From: Sphaeramia orbicularis
Taxonomy: Eukaryota; Chordata; Actinopteri; Kurtiformes; Apogonidae
Reading direction: 5' to 3'
NCBI RefSeq assembly: GCF_902148855.1
Contig: NC_043957.1
Span: forward strand, 52,571,788 to 52,635,787
DNA: 64,000 bases
In this document: in pieces, positions 36,136 through 56,694 of the stretch
Layout: every line of letters starts with the position of its first letter
Numbering within the stretch: the stretch's first letter is position 1
The notes under the pieces: generated by a model
The model's database searches: none
Told to the model about the DNA's origin: nothing
Seen by the model: the letters and a program-made list of their open reading frames with translations, nothing else
Position numbers and translations under genes: made by a program

Positions 36136-39100
36136 CGTTCTCTGTGGCCTCGGTTCTCTGTATCGGCTCTCTGGTCCTCTTGGTCGTGGCCCTATCCACG
36201 GAGCGGTGGATCACCGGGCGGATCCTGTGTAAAACTGGGGCAGAAATAGTGAACGCATCCCACCCGGAGCTGGAGCAGTTCACCGGAGACATTTACTACG
36301 GACTGTTCCAGGGAGGGAAGACCAAGAGGTGCGGACTGGGCAGGAGGCACTCCAAAATCTACAGTAAGAACACATCCCACAGCGCTTATTTCATCTAGAT
36401 TTATGCCCATTAACAGGAATAGGAGGTGTAGCCCATTTAGTGTAAGCATCTTATTCAAAAATTAGAAATAAATACCACACATTCAAAGAGTAACATGAAA
36501 AAGTTTGTCTAAAATTCACTATTGTACTGTTACAACCACCTTTATGACCACATAATAGCTTATTACTAGTTCTGTGGCTAGTGTATTAGTATTGTGAAAT
36601 AGAAACAGAAATGAAGAGGATGATGCATTGGATATATGTTAATTTTCACTGAAATATGGGTCAATATGTAATGCACATACTGATATTATTGTCAATATTT
36701 TTATTTTATTCACTGTAGATCTTTTTGAGGGTGGGAGAAGGGGGGTTAGAAGGGATTTTTGTTTGTTTGGAGTGTGTTGTGTTTATGATGGTATGTTTAA
36801 AATGGAAAATCAATAATATATATGTATTTTTTTATTTGTTGTAGTAGAATTACCATATATAATACCATTGTAACCTCACATCAACTGTATATCATATCTA
36901 CATATCTTAAACAAATAAGTTCCCATGCTCCTTTGATGATGTAAGTTTATTTTATTTTTCTTTCTAATTGCAGAATCACAGGTTCCCTTATAGACCCTGT
37001 CTTGTAAAGACACACACGTCCACTGTATATCATAGGATTATTTTAGCGTGTAAAAGAAACACTGAATGACAAAGTGTCCACCTTCAAATATTCTAATTTA
37101 GTATGAAACAATCATATCTGGCTGATGGTATTTTTCCTGATTACTTTATGTACTGAAACAGATAATTTAACACCAGTTTTCTTTTTTAAATTTCTTTAAT
37201 TTTTTATGCTTCTGAGATCATTGTTATTGTTGTGTAACCTGAAGGATGTACAGTATGATGTGTGTTTGCTTTATGCTTGTGCTGTGTGCCTGTCTCATCC
37301 AGGAGGCAACTAATATTTTCTAATCTCAATTAGTGTTTGTTAAAAATAGGCTAAATAAAAATACTATTTTCCACGTAAATACTAATACTGTTCTTTCTTT
37401 AATTCCTCAGATTACAGATTATATTAGTACATTTGCACTAACCTTCACACTCAATAACATGTACTTTTATTACTGAATGCACATATTCTGTTTTTTTCTC
37501 AATCTATTTTAACCCTGTAAAGTCTGAACCATTAAATCATTGACAGAAAAGTCCAGTTCTTTGAAAGTGGAGTCTTTATTGGTTCTTCTGAACAACCCCC
37601 TCCCCCACCTCCCCCCAGGCATTTTTTTTTTTTTTCAAATATCAATTTCCACGTATGGTTTTCAGTTTTGTGTCATATTTGATACATCAGGTCTCAATGC
37701 TCAAATATTATTATTTTTGAACAAACAAAACATAATATAATACAAACATGTCTAACAAATTGGTAATTCCTTTTCAAAACTGGTAAAGTTCAGCCTCCTT
37801 TCTCATTAATGACAGTTTTGTATTGTCACTGGAAAGGCCTTGGATGAACGACTTCCTCCCCCCTGGTGGGTTATTCATGTATTGCATGTATCTAATTGTA
37901 TACATCAGGTTTTTTAAGAAAAGAAATACCACACTGATCATGTAGAGTTTTTCAAACCCATGTTTCAAATATGACATTTTTGGCGTTATATGGTTAAAAG
38001 GTTATGTTATTCTCTGTGTGTCTGTGTAGTTTTTCCAAAGCTTGTGCGGACGTTGAATGGCGGCCTTCACATGATGGTGATCCTCTTCCTGCTGGTGGCT
38101 ATTGGCTTTGCCACTGTCAGTCTGTCCTTCTGTATTTATAATGCTCGTAAGGTTCCTTACCAGAGCATCAAAGGGCACAAAGGACTCTACCTGTGGAACT
38201 GCATTGCTGGTAAGTACTGTGAGGTGGCTTTTTCCATGAAATCTCTGCTTCCAGCCACTGTTGGTTCTCTTATTTTTTATTTGTATTTTTAAAAATATTT
38301 TATTTTCAGTTTTTTATATGCAAAGCGTACAAACAAAATATACCAACAATATGAAGACATAACAATAATAAGCAAGGCAAGAAGGATAATCTTCTAACCA
38401 AAAAAAAAAAAAGGGGAAAAACAGTCAGTGCACAAGGTCAATACAGTTAACTACATTAAGTACTTGGTGTAAGACATGTATCAGTGTGGTCTAAATGTAG
38501 CTGCCAATTTTTCAAAAAAAGTGTTATATTGTTTTCTGAGACAGTAAGTGATTTTTTTCCAGGGGGATGCACCTGTTTATCTCAAAAGTCCACCAATCAA
38601 TAAGAGGAGGGCAATCAGATTTCCATGACACCGCAATGCACTTCTTGGCCACGCATGGAGCAACTTCCATAAATTTGAGTTGAGCATTGTTTACAGAATT
38701 GCGTATACTTGTGAAATTTTCCAGTAAGCAAAGTTCAGGGTCCACTGGAACATTAACCCCTGTGATCCTGGTTAAAGTGAAGCAGATATGATGATGATGA
38801 TGATGATAATGATGATGATGATGATGAAAGTCTTTTTTCAGTCATTACATAATAACCAGTGTCAACAACAAAACTTCAAACATTACAAACATTACCAACA
38901 GGTTAATGACTGAAAAGGCACAGGCAGAAGCAAAATGCTTATATTAATGCCTGTCCTACAGAACAAATTCAGCTACCCAGCATCCAATATAGGAAAAAGA
39001 AAAAAAAAACAAAAAAAAAAACAAAAAAAACCCCAATGTATCCAAGCAAACAAACAAGCAAAACATGAAAAGGTGAAAATAAACCAGAGAAAAAGAAAAC

Positions 39101-40643
39101 TTAACCACCAAATTAATGGCAATTTAATGTAGAATCAAAAATAAATGATTTACCTATTACTTATTGGAGCTTTAAATTGCCTTACGTACCATTTTTTTAA
39201 ATATCAAAAATGGGCAACACATTCTTAAATCCATGCTGCCTCATTCCGTAGTTTAACTCCAACAACAGATATACATCTTCTTTTTGTCTCTTTTTTAGCT
39301 TTTTGTACAACAAATTTACAAACATCTCACAAATCATATTTAGACTCGTGTGTTGAAAAGAACCTTTGTACACAGACAGGGAGTAACTTTAATTTAGCTT
39401 TATACATTATTTACATTATTTTATGGTAAACCAAATCATTAAATTTCATAATATGGGATTTCATAAACAATTCATTAGTATGTTCATAGTATCATGCCAA
39501 AAAGGCTTAATTTTCATACATATCCAGGGACAGTGTAGAAAGGAACCAATATCAGTGTCATATCTGAAACACATTTCTGAAAGATTAGATTTGAATGAGT
39601 GTAATTTTTCTGAAGTGTGGTATAATTGATGTAAAATATTATAGTTGATCAATCTATACTAGTCATTGATAACACTGGGTTACAAAAAAATGTTTTTTGC
39701 AAGTTGTCTAGGTTTTTTCAACTGAATTAGGACCATTTTGCACCGCTAAATCCAAAAATGACATCTGTTTTTCTCAATCGGGTCAGGTTTTTTTTGCTAA
39801 TTTGATTTTGAAAAATTTGATCTTCTCACAAAATATAATAATTAATACAAAAAAAAATAAGATTGGTAAGCACACTTCATGAAACTTGTGACTTGATTCC
39901 TGTTAGGTACAATGGTGTATTCACCGCAGATGTAGCAGAATACGTCAGGCTTATTTTTGCAAGATCTTCAAGTCAAAGCCATTTCATTCACCTGTAATAT
40001 TAAAAAAAAACAATAATCATAAATTGGCAAAAGTAAAATCTTCAGAACTTGTTTATTGCAAGAAATATGAAAGAATTTTGTATCATATGATGTGAAAATG
40101 CCCATAAATGTAAGCAAAAATGTTAAAAAGCCAATATGTAGCATAGTTCAGAAAGTTGACCTGATTGAGCAAAATGAATGTGATTTTTGGATTCAGCACA
40201 CCAAAATGATCCTAAATCAGCTCAAAAAACTTAAACAATAAATTTGTTGTTGACCAGTGTAATAGTAGACAAGCTGTTTTGACATAAATTTGTCCAAAAC
40301 TGTTCATCAGTTGTAACATTAAGGTCTGACTTAGTTCTCTTACTATATACTTTGTTTTCTCTTTCTGTTTCCAGCCTCTTTCGGGTCCCTGGGGGTGCTT
40401 TGTTTCCTGGCTGCTATGAAGCACCATAATCTAACTGAGCGAGTGGCCAACTACGGGGAGAACCTCTTTGTCCTTGTCATCTTGTCCGACAGCCTGGACA
40501 TGTCCTTCTGGCTCGGTGTGGCGAGCATTGGGACTCATTTCGCTGTCTGTGGAGTGGTCGCCATGAGTCGCATCAAACTGCCCAAACCTGAGATCAAAAA
40601 ACCTGAGGAGCCCACCATCTCTGCCCTGGACATGCTCTACTGA
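36111..40643 (+). CDS. clrn2: clarin-2
   Basis: Four-pass membrane protein of the clarin/tetraspan family, needed to keep hair-cell stereocilia (and mechanotransduction) in the inner ear and lateral line. Three coding exons: 36111-36363, 38030-38209, 40375-40643, phases 1, 1; 233 aa (human 232). Start ATG at 36111 gives [17 protein letters not shown], matching the clarin-2 N-terminus. First membrane segment about residues 8-29; N-glycosylation sequon N48-A-S; clarin block [20 protein letters not shown]; further membrane segments in exons 2 and 3; conserved [16 protein letters not shown]-terminus ALDMLY close to human EDILY. Clarin-1 and -3 are less likely because the flanking lap3-med28 order is that of CLRN2. 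Intron 2 carries copy 3 of the Cys-rich-ORF element. Confidence 0.95.
36364..38029. other. clrn2 intron 1
   Basis: AT-rich, with short poly-T runs. No repeat family or gene recognised. Confidence 0.4.
38788..38827. repeat. (GAT)n microsatellite
   Basis: GAT triplets with one interruption, in clrn2 intron 2. Confidence 0.95.
39672..40260 (-). mobile_element. 0.6-kb element with Cys-rich ORF, copy 3 (inverted, in clrn2 intron 2)
   Basis: Reverse-complement copy of the elements at 17614 and 22632, with ends ACACTGG...CCAGTGT. Its mini-ORF (start near 39982, minus) has an early TGA codon. It keeps more of the parental frame than the other two: after ...TIVPNRN it reads [14 protein letters not shown] where copies 1 and 2 have a deletion. 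It ends about 115 bases before clrn2 exon 3. Confidence 0.75.
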
Positions 40644-40897
40644 ACAATTCAGACAGCTTCACAGTAGCACTTATTTTTGATATGGTCAGCCACTGATGGA
40701 CCAGGACAACACAGATGTCGGACTGATCCAACAGGCACTATGACTACAGAGACTATGTTTACTGTAGCTCAGAGTTGACACAGGATTTTCCAACATCATA
40801 ACGTGTTGCTCAAAAAGCTGCAATGACAAAACACGAATAATTGTATTTATGGACATTTACAAAAACTCCTGCCACGGTTTGTCTTTATTTGCACTTA

Positions 40898-40903
40898 AAT
40901 AAA
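40898..40903 (+). terminator. clrn2 polyadenylation signal
   Basis: AATAAA 255 bases after the clrn2 stop codon, the first canonical signal in the 3' region. Confidence 0.65.
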
Positions 40904-41585
40904 CAGTCAGGCTATTTTTGTTCAACATATTTATTTATACTTCTGAAAAGCACAAGAGCTGAATATCATTTTCATTCAATCCTCTTGATCCTGGATTGTG
41001 GATAAACTGATTTTGGATAAATGGGGAAAAAGTGCAGAAGGAGCAAGAGAGGAGGCATCGTTTGTCTAAGATGAAGCAGTTAATGTAGTTATTGTCAGAG
41101 AAACACAAACACTGCAAACAGAATAAAGCATAAACACATAATTTTCGGAAAAGTAAAGGATATGAAAGGTACAATATGTTAGAGTTTATGTGTAGAATTA
41201 ACACATATTTACAGAAATCTGGGCTTGAAACAAGACATTTAATGAAAGTGTACTATTTGTCATGCCTCACCTGTTCATGAATTCATTTTAATCGGTCCTC
41301 TAGAACCCATCGGACCCACCAGAACCATCAAGGGCATCAACAGCTCATTTGTATTTGAAGCAACAGATACTGAAACAGGGCAAATTTTGGCGATATTCAA
41401 GACTTACTTTAACTTGTTGAATGGAGAAGAATATGTCACCTTTATAAATCATTGCATCTTTCCTGTGTTTCTCAGTTGTCTATATTCTTAACAGTGATTT
41501 ATAATGAGGACCGTAATCAGATTTTGTGTGAAAATCCATTAGGGGATAAGGTTAAAGACGTTCATTTTGTCTTCTGTTTATGTAA

Positions 41586-41742
41586 ATATACTATTTTCTT
41601 TTGTTCAGCCAAGGAATAGTTTTTAGATGTTACCTGCTTGACAGTTTCGACTGTGACTCCAGTCTTCCTCAGAAGCGTCATCAGACGTGTTGCTGACATA
41701 TCTAAAAACTATTCCTTGTCTGAACAAAAGAAAATAGTATAT
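41586..41742. repeat. palindrome with about 40-bp arms and a 70-bp centre
   Basis: Arms 'tatactattttcttttgttc...ttttagat' at left and their near-exact inverse at right. The centre, read on the minus strand, has 'ctgatgacgcttctgagga', then GACT...AGTC, then GAAAC, a pattern I associate with Penelope-like element ends. No reverse transcriptase frame nearby. Confidence 0.6.
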
Positions 41743-42940
41743 TTATTTATTTATTTATTTATTTCCATTAGGAGATGTTTCTCTTCAGTGCCTCGATTCC
41801 TCTCTTCTGCAACAGATGCAATAGTGTGCAGAATTGCTTCTCTTAGCTTTGAAACAATTGATTGGCTATTAACACACCACAAACTCCATGTAAACTTTGT
41901 ATAATCACACAGGCATGGGAACATTTTTCATATTGTTCTTTTAAATGTAAGATTATTTTTCCTTTTTAAGTGTGTGGAGACATGACTGTGACAAACAGAT
42001 CTCTGATTCTGACCTAAAACCATGAAGCAGAGATCACATTATAACATATTATAGAGACAATGGTATAATCAAGTTCTTCCTGTTATTTGTCTCTAAAATG
42101 ATGCCAAGCAGACATGGAGTCCACCACTGGAGGAGGACAGTTTTTAATATGCAGTGCCCCTCATCCTGATACAAAGGGAACATGGCTGGATCAGATGGAT
42201 TACGTGCTTGTCGCTCCTCATTGAGCTCTGCCAACGTGACGTCAAAAGTCGATGCTCACCTGGAGTCATTCACACGGACATCCAATGGCTTTCTTTCAGT
42301 CTTTGTATTTGATGATAAATGATATGTTTCTGCTCCAGAGAATCCTTTTTTGATTGATCAACCTCTAGGCTTTGTGATTGAAAACAATGACAACAGTCCT
42401 GCCACCCAAACCCTCTGGGCATCTTGTGCTAGGTATAAACTCTGTCTATAGCTTCAGATGATGTTATTGATGTAAATATAAGAATATTTTTCATTATATG
42501 TATGAAATATTGTCAATAATGTTACCATCATGGTTTAGAATGCTCATCAAGTCCCTTTTTTGTAGGATTTGAAGTCAGTCTTTTGTGGAAACATTCTTTC
42601 ATCGCCTGTAGGGTTTAGCTCCATTTTATTAAATGTCATTTCTAGAAAGTCATCAAATATTATGCAACCAGTGCATAAAGTGTTTCTCACCATTAAATCC
42701 TATTTATGTTCAGTTAGTCATGCTTCATATTTATTTGACTGCATGTCTTCAGGAGGATAAATGGGAAATCTCTGGGAAATTTACATTTACTGTATATATA
42801 AGACAACAATTAAACATTACTCAAAGCATTTGTTTTTTCATTTCTGTGTCTTGTCAGACACTTTTAATGCCTCCTGTGGCTTTTTTTTTTTTTCATTCCA
42901 ATAAATACTATTATGTAGACTACAGTTTTACTGAAGTTAA

Positions 42941-43452
42941 CCCTTTGATGCATGAATTATGAGAACCTTAATCAAAATTTTTTCTTGAGTGTTTTTATTC
43001 CTCTTTAGGCATGAAAAAAAAACAATGTGATTGAAAATTTTCTTCTGAAAAATAAATTTAAAAAATAAATAAAAAAAAAAATAATTAAAAAAAAAAAAAG
43101 AAAAAAAATATACACATAAAAAAAAAAATAATGAAAAAAAAATCTTATGAACCTATTTTTCGTGAAGTTGCAAAAATGTCCACTCAGCTGGACACCACAC
43201 GTTTAATTTTTGACGCACAGAAACATGTATTTACAGATAAATTGTGAGAAAACTATGGGGAAGGCTTGTGATTCTGGGGGTTTATGGTCAGTAGAGATCT
43301 ACATAATGTTACCGATTCATGTCAGAAAAGATTTGTAGTGTCTTAAAACTTTAATAAAGATATGTGTAAAAAAAAAAAAAAAAATCCATGAATATACAGG
43401 AGAACAGCTGTAGAATAGCTGTCCACTGTAGTCACCAGTGTGCATGAAAGGG
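42941..43452. mobile_element. TTAA-target (piggyBac-like) MITE
   Basis: TTAA at 42937-42940 and 43453-43456. Ends CCCTTTGATGCATGAATT and TGCATGAAAGGG. The body holds A-rich runs and 'aatgtccactcagctgga'. Closest to the copy at 62980-63504, sharing the 'gggggtttatg' segment. Confidence 0.85.
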
Positions 43453-43812
43453 TTAAACAGACAAGTAGTTTGACAAACTGAGAGGTAATAAGTAGTTGTG
43501 ACGTTAAAAGTTTGTACAAATAAAGTTTTATTATGATTTATGATATTTATATTATTATTTGTTATATATAATAATCATAAGTGTGTTTGTGGCACAGTCT
43601 CAGTCCTGGTCAGATGTTTTTTTTTTTATGCCTTGAACCACTTTCAGCCGCTAGGAGGCGACATGACTCTGTTTTTGTCTGTTGTTGGTGACGTATTAAG
43701 AAGGCGACAGCGACAGGGCGGTGGGTGTAGGTCGACAAGGCTCCCTTTTGCACATGTGTGTCCTTTAGATATCTGTGTTAATCTTTTATTCTCTTGTATA
43801 TTTGTAGAAGAG

Positions 43813-51803
<7,991 letters not shown>

Positions 51804-52094
51804 AGGCTGGACACAGAATCAGATTGTATGAAATACTGTTTGAACACAAAGACAAAGAACAGTACTGAACTCACAAATGATCATCAGTAATTCAAGGTCA
51901 CATTTTTCAAAATCAATCTGTTGAAGATAAAGTTAAAAAAAAAAAAAAAAAAAGCTGTAGTAAGAAAACTTATGAACAGTTTTTCCAAGCTGTAACATTG
52001 TTTCTCATATTGTTCCAGATTGTCTTGTAATTATTACAAAACCAGCCCTGCAGCATGGTTAGTGTAGTTTACAATATTTATATATTCTATCATG

Positions 52095-52100
52095 AATAAA
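52095..52100 (+). terminator. lap3 polyadenylation signal
   Basis: AATAAA about 290 bases after the lap3 stop and only about 250 bases before the med28 start codon, so the two genes are nearly abutting. Confidence 0.65.
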
Positions 52101-52347
52101 ATCTCAGTCTTTATTTGTGTTTCTTCTCTTCCTGTGGTTGGCGTATACACACTTCCCAAAACTGAACTATGAAAAGCGACCTAAGATAATAGACGGTACA
52201 TAAAGAGATTTATAAAGACACATAAGTATATTTGTACATACAGTCTGTTAGTTATCTTCTACAGACTGAGAGACCCCGAGGAAAGGACTGACGAAGTAAG
52301 ACACATATGCGCATGCGCGGTACAGCTAGAACAACATTCAGATGAAG

Positions 52348-55300
52348 ATGGCGTCTTCCATGGGTGGAATGTTTCCCGGCCAGCAGCCCCCTGCTCAGCA
52401 TCCCGTCGGGGGTCCCGGTGGACCGGGCCAGCCCGGCTTCCCGAGTACCGCAAACAGAGGACAGGGAAACAACACCCTGGTGGATGAACTGGAGGCTTCC
52501 TTCGAGGTATGAGTATTATTATACAGCTGGTGTCAGCTTCATGATGCTAGCTGTTGTTAGCTAACTTTGGCTTAACTCGGTTTAATATACTTGGGTCTAA
52601 TGTGACTGTTGTTAAATTACAGCGGCTTTTAGAGACCAAACACTTCAGCTACCTTTTAAAATAATTATTTCATTGAGAAAATAATACTCTCAGTATTCTG
52701 GTGGCGCAGAGGTAGTTTGAATTAAAGCAGTAGTGCTAAGTAGCTAACAGATCATTAGCATCACAAAGCTTGGTAACATAATATAACCCGTAACCTGACT
52801 GTAGTCCTATTTATGTCCGTAGACAACGGTATAATATCACAACACACAGTCTCTGTATTAAATAAACTAGCTATCAGACTGACTGCAATGAGAAATATAA
52901 GATTAGAAAATCCACACAGCATGAATTTTTAGATGTTCCAATTCAAAACCTTTCATGTTTACAACTTTTATGATTAAGATAAGAAGTTTGTTTCTCTGCT
53001 AATGCTTCCAGATTTCATAGACAAATGTTTGCCTCCAACCTTTAGGCAGAAAATAATCCAATCCGCATGAACACCGCTTTCCAGAAATTCTTGTGCGTGC
53101 ACATTAGGAGTAAACATTCAGACAATAGACCTTTTATTAGAGCAGACAGTTTGTTTGAAATATACTGGTTCAGTCCTTGACAGCGTGACAGCTATTTGCC
53201 TTTCACAATAAGTCCATTATTGTTCGTATTAGACCTGATCTTTTCACACTGACAAGTCTAAATGTCAAAACGATCATTTTACAGTCGAGTAAGTGAAGAT
53301 GACTGCTAGCAGGTTACTCCATGGAATAAAAATAGATCAACAGGTTACTTTTTGATGAGTCATTTTTACTACAAAATGTAAGGGTGCCAAGATTTTATGG
53401 GTGTCTTTTTCCTTAGAATGATAGCTAAATGCATAACCGTACTGTTATTTTTGCTTTATAAGTCAAGTTATAATCATAATAAACATAGTAGCCTATAAAT
53501 AAGCACACATGTAAACAGTTCAGACTTTTAAATATGTAACAAATAACTTTACAATTGTATTTTAAGGAAGTACACCTGACATTTTTGCTAGATGTTAAGG
53601 ATAAGAACATACTGGGTCTTTGTTAGAAACACAGGCTTTAAGGGTAGCCTCTTTTTGTTTGTAAGAAAGCACCCAAGGCACTGTCAGGGGTTTTCCAGGT
53701 TCTGAATTAGGCAGAGGTGGTATGATCATGATCGTGTGTACTGGATATTTTAAGAAATAACTGAATGGTTTAAAAGACAAGGATATTTACAATAAAAATT
53801 GTATGGTAATTGGCTTAACTGTTAATTAATCAAATAGGCACTTCAAAGCATAGGTATGAACAACAGCAGGGAACATGACAAAGGTACTGAGATCACATAT
53901 TTACAGATTATCTTATCTCCCACAGTGTACAAAGAAAGCACGGGGTGGGGGGGTGGGGGGGTGGAATGAAGTAAACCACTGCATACAGAACCTTCTTTCT
54001 ACACTAGAAAATTAATATTTCATTTTAGAAAATAGTGTTTTCCTCCTTGTAATGTGCTATACAAGGAAACCGTCGCACCTTAATATCAAATATGGCACAT
54101 TTATGCATCTAATGGTAAAAACTCACTTCTGTTGCTTTCCTTCTCCAGGCCTGTTTTGCATCCCTGGTAAGCCAAGACTATGTTAATGGGACTGACCAAG
54201 AGGAGATTAGAACAGGTAGGTACAGACTCATAATGACATTCTGTATCATGGATAATATTAAATTTGAGGATTTTTTTTTTTTTTTTTTGCTTGCTTTTTG
54301 CTGCCCCAGTGTGTACCTCTTAGCATTTATATATTACAGTATGTGTCTAGCACATGTTTACATTACAGAGCTAAGCAGAGTTTGCGTCTTGGATGCAAGG
54401 TCTTTGAGGGTCATTGGCATTGCTTTTAGAAAAGTCTTTTAAATGACTTTCTGGGTCTGGCATAACCAACAGTAGTAGTTTGAGATAAACAAAGATGCAA
54501 CTGTTAATCCACATGTCCACCATTATCTAATATAAGACTATTATATCCTGTGTATATCAGTGTTCTTATTTAATATATCAGCCGGTATATTGGTTATCAG
54601 CCAATATATTTATATCAGATATGAGCTTTTTTTTATCCCCCAGTATCAGTATCGGCATCGGCCCCAAAAATCCCATATCGTTCAGGCTCTACTGGAAAGG
54701 TGTCTGTTGTGTTTTTTAGTAGTTGTGAAAAGTACCCTGGGAACATTATAGATCCATAATGTTGAACCCATTGACCTCGATCATGTTAGTTTTTCTTTCA
54801 TTGAAATGAGTATATCAGTGTGTGTCAGTGTACATGAGTGTATCATGTTTTTTTTTGATTGCAGGTGTGGACCAGTGTATACAAAAGTTCCTGGATGTGG
54901 CTCGTCAAACGGAGTGCTTCTTCTTGCAGAAACGGCTTCAGTTATCTGTGCAAAAACCAGAACAGGTGGTGAAAGAGGTAAAACAGCTTTATAGTATATT
55001 TATGTAAACACCATCCATAGTTAAAATCTGCTACTAATAACAGTAAAAGCATAAATAATGCAGGGTGTAGTTGACCATGTTTTTACCTTTCCTTTAAACC
55101 CCTTAATCACTTCATAGGTTTATGTTTAAGAACCCTAAATCCCTGGATGAGTTAATTGGCAATGCCTTATATAAGTGACAAAGCGCTCACATATTATTAG
55201 TTTGTCTCCATTTGTTTATGTACCCTCTCCCTTCCCTCATTTATTTTTCACTTCAGGATGTGTCAGAATTACGCAATGAGCTCCAGAGGAAAGAGATGCT

Positions 55301-55460
55301 AGTTCAGAAGCACTTGTCCAAACTGCACCACTGGCAACAAGTGCTCGAGGACGTGAGTGTTCAGCACCGTAAACCCTCAGACCTCCCTCCTCCTGGGCCC
55401 CTGACTTTCCTGGAGCAGGCCTCAGCCAGTTTGCCTCCTGCCCCTTTAAAACCAAACTAA
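52348..55460 (+). CDS. med28: Mediator complex subunit 28
   Basis: Head-module-associated subunit of Mediator, which links activators to RNA polymerase II; also reported at the actin cytoskeleton. Four coding exons: 52348-52506, 54149-54215, 54865-54977, 55257-55460 (phases 0, 1, 0); 180 aa (human 178). The start ATG at 52348 has a strong context (aagATGg) and gives [12 protein letters not shown], like human MAAPLGGMF. An in-frame ATG two codons upstream (52342) is possible. A Gly/Pro/Gln-rich N-terminal tail (1-40) precedes the conserved core: [60 protein letters not shown], and a coiled-coil helix [16 protein letters not shown]. It ends PAPLKPN, as human PAPLKPT. No anomaly. Confidence 0.97.
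52507..54148. other. med28 intron 1
   Basis: Unique-looking AT-rich DNA with a G-rich run at about 53942-53963. No repeat family recognised. Confidence 0.4.
54545..54690. repeat. decayed hAT-like repeat in med28 intron 2
   Basis: Repeated 'tatatcag' and 'agtatcagtatcggcatcgg' motifs followed by 'cccatatcgttcaggctct', a pattern typical of hAT subterminal repeats in fish. No clean ends. Confidence 0.35.
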
Positions 55461-55837
55461 CACGAAAAGTCCAAGAAAAGCCCCAATAGCAGCCCTAAAA
55501 AGGATGTTATGTCACTACTATGATGAGTGCAAACTGTCAACAGTCTGTGGGAGTGATGAAAGAAGAGGTTTGTAGTCTGGTAATGTAATAATCTAAACTG
55601 TGCGATGGCTCCTCTGTTATGAATCTCCTGACACTGAAACAGAGTCATTGAAGTAAAGACCTAAACATTAAAGTTCTCACACCCTGTACAGTGAGTGACC
55701 ACTGCCAACATATGAGAAAACACAAGTGCAACTGGCTATAAAACTGAGGGGACACTGCTTTATTTAAATGTTTTCAGTATTTGATTGTGTAAATATTTCC
55801 TTTTTTTTTATTTTTATTTTTTTTACTGTATTTCTAA

Positions 55838-55843
55838 AATAAA
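55838..55843 (+). terminator. med28 polyadenylation signal
   Basis: AATAAA 378 bases after the med28 stop. Confidence 0.6.
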
Positions 55844-56061
55844 ACTGTTAATCTTTTCAGTCTTTGTTCTACTGTATGACTTCTTAATACAGTGACTTAG
55901 TTTTGATTTCACGGATGTTCCAGTTGTTAAATGAAATTACACTTTGGAGGGAGCTGTTGGGATGGTGTCACATGATATTTGCAGAAACATAAGAAATATA
56001 TTTTCAATTATACACACAGTATACAGAAAGTTTTGTGTTTAACTGCTGTTGCAGGTTAGTA

Positions 56062-56071
56062 AATATATATA

Positions 56072-56102
<31 letters not shown>

Positions 56103-56104
56103 AT
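56062..56104. repeat. (AT)n and (GATATA)n microsatellite
   Basis: AT dinucleotides running into 'agatat' units. Confidence 0.9.
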
Positions 56105-56467
56105 ATTTCTCAGTCTCTTAAGATAAAACAAGAAAATGCAAAGATGTGCACACCTTTAAAAACACAGGACACCTAATTTGCTTCTACAAACAAAAGACAT
56201 TATTTAGTGTAGCCTCCATCTCATGAAATACACAAACTTATTTTTGTTTTAAATTATTATGAATATACGTCTTAATATTAATTCGTAAGATAAATCACCT
56301 TAATACTAGAGCTGGCAATAATGGTAGTGGTAATTTGTAGATGTTATGCAATTTAGTTAACTAATATTTATTTCAGACAGTAGATCATGGTTGTCTGTTG
56401 TGGCATACCTTATTAGAACAGTAATTCTAATAACAATAGCATGCAATGCAAGCCCATGGTTCTATTG

Positions 56468-56694
56468 TTCATCATATCCTCCTGAGACCCAGAAAAGGGA
56501 AAATTTAAGCTTTTTTACATTAAACAATTGTCTTGATTGGAAACTGTATAATGCAACAGTTTTTTCAGACACATTTTTAAAATTATATTTATTTTTTAAT
56601 GGTATGTCCTTTGCAGCGGACAGCATTTTTTTAAGAAAAACTGTCAAACTTTTGTGCCCTACAGATGACAAAAATGCATTCACAGGAGGATACT
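56468..56694. mobile_element. mariner-like MITE, second copy
   Basis: Left end TCCTCCTGAGACCCAG; right end decayed to 'cacaggagga' before TA. The body matches 18465-18695 throughout ('gtcctttgca', 'aactgtcaaacttttg'). Confidence 0.65.

Larger units (their letters stand above)
40904..43812. other. clrn2-lap3 spacer
   Basis: Holds the palindrome at 41586-41742, a (TTTA)n run at about 41740-41765 and the TTAA MITE at 42941-43452. The rest (41770-42930) shows no gene. A GC-richer block at 43640-43910 marks the lap3 5' end; 'atatttgtag' at about 43798-43807 could be the acceptor of a 5' non-coding intron. Confidence 0.4.
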
